A stretch of DNA of 64,000 nucleotides from an unidentified bacterial endosymbiont (lineage in GTDB: Bacteria; Pseudomonadota; Gammaproteobacteria; Enterobacterales; Enterobacteriaceae): contig NZ_OU963893.1 in the NCBI RefSeq assembly GCF_918797525.1, positions 1,116,001-1,180,000 of the forward strand, read 5' to 3'. The stretch's first letter is position 1, and each line of letters opens with the position of its first letter. The translations under genes were made by a program, and so were the position numbers. The notes under the pieces are model-generated. The model was not told the origin of the DNA, ran no database searches, and worked only from the letters and a program-made list of their open reading frames with translations. Positions 62,186 to 64,000 of this stretch are shown here, piece by piece.

Positions 62186-63544
62186 GTGGACTATCTGCCG
62201 CTGTTTGCTGCGATTAAAGAGAGAGCTGTGCTAGTGGTGGGGGCGGGTGAAACTGCCGATCGCAAAATCGCCTTCCTGCAACGTGCAGGCGCCCGGGTGC
62301 AGGTCGTCAGCGAAGCCGATTTCGTGGAATCGCAAATCGACAGCGTGGTGCTGGTGATTGCCGCAACCGAAAACCGTGAGCTCAACCGCCGGGTTTCTGA
62401 CGCCGCGCAGGCGCGTCATCGCCTGGTGAACGTGGTAGACGATCAACCGCTGTGCTCTTTTATCTTTCCGTCGATTGTCGACCGCACTCCGCTGCTGGTG
62501 GCGATCTCTTCCGGCGGTACCGCGCCGGTGCTGGCACGCGTGTTGCGGGAAAAAATTGAAGCGCTGCTGCCAACAAGCCTCGGGCGCATGGCTGAAAAAG
62601 CCAGCTACTGGCGCAATCACCTAAAAACGCGGTTGACCAGCGTCACTGAACGGCGTCGCTTCTGGGAGCGTGTCTTCCGTGGCCGCTTCGCCAGCCTGAT
62701 GCAGGCCGGTAATGAAACGGCAGCGCAGAAAATCCTTGAAGACGAGCTGGATAACCCCGGTAGTACCCGCGGCGAGATAATTCTCGTCGGGGCAGGGCCA
62801 GGCGATGCTGGTTTGTTGACGCTGCGCGGTCTGCAGGTACTTCAGGATGCGGACGTCGTGTTCTATGACCATCTGGTTACCGACGGCGTACGGGAGCTTA
62901 TCCGTCGCGACGCGGAGCAAATCTGCGTCGGCAAACGGGCGGGCGAACACTCCGTGGCGCAGCATGACACCAATCAAATGCTGGTTGCCGCAGCAAAAGC
63001 GGGGAAAACCGTAGTGCGTCTGAAAGGTGGCGATCCTTTTATCTTTGGTCGTGGTGGTGAAGAGCTGCAGGCGGCAGCCGACGCGGGTGTCCCGTTCCAG
63101 GTGGTACCAGGCATCACGGCCGCCTCGGCGGTAACGGCTTATGCCGGTATTCCGCTCACCCATCGCGATTACGCCCAGAGCGTGACCTTTGTGACCGGCC
63201 ACTATAAGGCTGAAAGTACGCCGTTTGACTGGTCGCTGCTTGCCCAAAGCCGACAAACGCTGGCGATTTATATGGGCACGATGAAAGCTGCGGACATCAG
63301 CGAACAACTGATTCAACACGGCCGCGATGCGACGACGCCGGTTGCCGTGATCTCCCGCGGTACGCGCGTCGATCAGCATGTCGCCATCGGCACCTTACAT
63401 GAGCTTGCACACCTTGCGAAAGATGCGCCCATGCCCGCCCTGATCGTGGTGGGAGAAGTGGTGCAACTGCACAGCACGCTCGCCTGGTTTCAACATACAA
63501 CAGACGCGGAAGGCTTTGGTTCTTCTGTGGTGACTCTGGCTTAA
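62186..63544 (+). CDS. cysG: Siroheme synthase CysG (trifunctional), variant next to cysD
   Basis: CysG methylates uroporphyrinogen III, oxidises precorrin-2 and inserts iron to make siroheme for CysI. A GTG at 62186 gives [14 protein letters not shown], aligned with E. coli MDHLPIF; a TTG at 62177 is also open. The predicted protein has 452 residues. The N-terminal Rossmann part has [13 protein letters not shown], then [15 protein letters not shown] and [17 protein letters not shown]. Between GARVQVV and VIAATE it is about 19 residues shorter than E. coli CysG. The methyltransferase half is complete ([32 protein letters not shown]). It ends with a roughly 15-residue extension. The next gene is cysD. 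Confidence 0.93.
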   Translation: MDYLPLFAAIKERAVLVVGAGETADRKIAFLQRAGARVQVVSEADFVESQIDSVVLVIAATENRELNRRVSDAAQARHRLVNVVDDQPLCSFIFPSIVDRTPLLVAISSGGTAPVLARVLREKIEALLPTSLGRMAEKASYWRNHLKTRLTSVTERRRFWERVFRGRFASLMQAGNETAAQKILEDELDNPGSTRGEIILVGAGPGDAGLLTLRGLQVLQDADVVFYDHLVTDGVRELIRRDAEQICVGKRAGEHSVAQHDTNQMLVAAAKAGKTVVRLKGGDPFIFGRGGEELQAAADAGVPFQVVPGITAASAVTAYAGIPLTHRDYAQSVTFVTGHYKAESTPFDWSLLAQSRQTLAIYMGTMKAADISEQLIQHGRDATTPVAVISRGTRVDQHVAIGTLHELAHLAKDAPMPALIVVGEVVQLHSTLAWFQHTTDAEGFGSSVVTLA

Positions 63545-63553
63545 GGAACGGTT

Positions 63554-64000
63554 ATGGACCAAAAACGACTGACTCACCTGCGGCAACTCGAAGCGGAAAG
63601 TATCCATATTATCCGCGAAGTGGCTGCCGAGTTCTCTAACCCGGTGATGATGTATTCCATCGGCAAAGATTCCAGCGTGATGCTGCATCTGGCGCGAAAA
63701 GCATTTTATCCGGGGACGCTGCCGTTTCCGCTGCTGCACGTGGACACCGGCTGGAAATTCCGCGAAATGTACGAATTCCGCGACCGTACCGCGAAAGCTT
63801 ACGGCTGCGAACTGCTGGTGCATAAAAACCCGGAAGGGGTGGCGATGGGCATCAATCCGTTTGTGCACGGCAGCGCCAAACACACCGATATCATGAAAAC
63901 CGAAGGGCTGAAGCAGGCGCTGAACAAATACGGTTTTGATGCGGCCTTCGGCGGCGCGCGCCGTGACGAAGAAAAATCCCGTGCTAAGGAGCGCATCTAC
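63554..64000 (+). CDS. cysD: Sulfate adenylyltransferase subunit 2 CysD, 5' part
   Basis: The first 149 codons of CysD, the catalytic subunit that with the GTPase CysN makes APS from sulfate and ATP. The frame runs off the window; the family protein is about 302 residues. The start [20 protein letters not shown] is followed by the PP-loop [18 protein letters not shown] near residue 34, [17 protein letters not shown] near 62 and [17 protein letters not shown] at the window edge. It begins 9 bases after cysG, so siroheme synthesis and sulfate activation share a transcript. Confidence 0.97.
   Translation, partial: MDQKRLTHLRQLEAESIHIIREVAAEFSNPVMMYSIGKDSSVMLHLARKAFYPGTLPFPLLHVDTGWKFREMYEFRDRTAKAYGCELLVHKNPEGVAMGINPFVHGSAKHTDIMKTEGLKQALNKYGFDAAFGGARRDEEKSRAKERIY

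Overview
This window is chromosomal DNA from a member of the Enterobacteriaceae. Almost every gene is a near full-length match, in the same order, to the Escherichia coli block ptsP-lgt-thyA-recC-ptrA-recB-recD-argA-amiC-mltA-gcvA-sdaCB-queF-truC-barA-relA-pyrG-eno-queE-cysJIH-cysD. It is not E. coli K-12. It has no mazEF between relA and mazG, no CRISPR-Cas between cysH and iap, an added glycerate kinase gene after gudD, and a second-type cysG placed directly before cysD. I cannot fix the genus from sequence alone; an Enterobacter/Lelliottia/Leclercia/Citrobacter-like organism fits.

Layout. 1-8.3 kb: the end of ptsP, lgt-thyA, then a tightly overlapped run ppdA-ppdB-ygdB-ppdC-recC. 8.4-16.7 kb: ptrA-recB-recD, which with recC gives the RecBCD helicase-nuclease. 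16.7-20 kb: divergent argA (two ARG boxes) and amiC, then three identical initiator tRNA genes on the minus strand behind a strong promoter. 20-25.8 kb: mltA, the tcdA/csdE/csdA sulfur-transfer group, ygdI, the small RNA gcvB divergent from gcvA, and ygdD-rlmM. 27-34 kb: xni, the serine catabolic pair sdaC-sdaB, ppnN, queF and syd. 34-36.2 kb: the CsrA-sequestering RNA csrB with a UvrY-type palindrome upstream, then yqcC-truC-yqcA. 36.5-41.8 kb: a glucarate catabolic unit gudP-gudX-gudD plus a glycerate kinase, giving uptake, dehydration and a downstream glycerate step in one locus. 41.9-52.4 kb: barA, rlmD, relA, mazG, pyrG, eno. 55-64 kb: queE and queD (7-deazaguanine synthesis, with queF elsewhere in the window), the assimilatory sulfate genes cysJIH, iap, cysG and the start of cysD. 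CysG makes the siroheme used by CysI, so the last 8 kb is largely one sulfur-assimilation neighbourhood.

The one clearly accessory stretch is about 52.44-55.16 kb, between the eno terminator and queE. It is AT-rich and holds two overlapping orphan phage holin-like genes on the minus strand, non-coding debris, and an unassigned LysR-type regulator. A pair of near-identical 21-bp repeats spaced exactly 50 bp apart precedes the regulator, and a 13-bp perfect inverted repeat precedes queE. It looks like the residue of a prophage or island in which the regulator survived.

Other non-textbook features are a CysG whose dehydrogenase domain is about 19 residues shorter than E. coli CysG; a 14-bp palindrome in the cysG promoter region; a GC-rich palindromic repeat family placed exactly between convergent gene ends; and a 10-bp perfect palindrome that supplies the stop codons of two convergent genes. 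I found no complete novel defence or mobile system.
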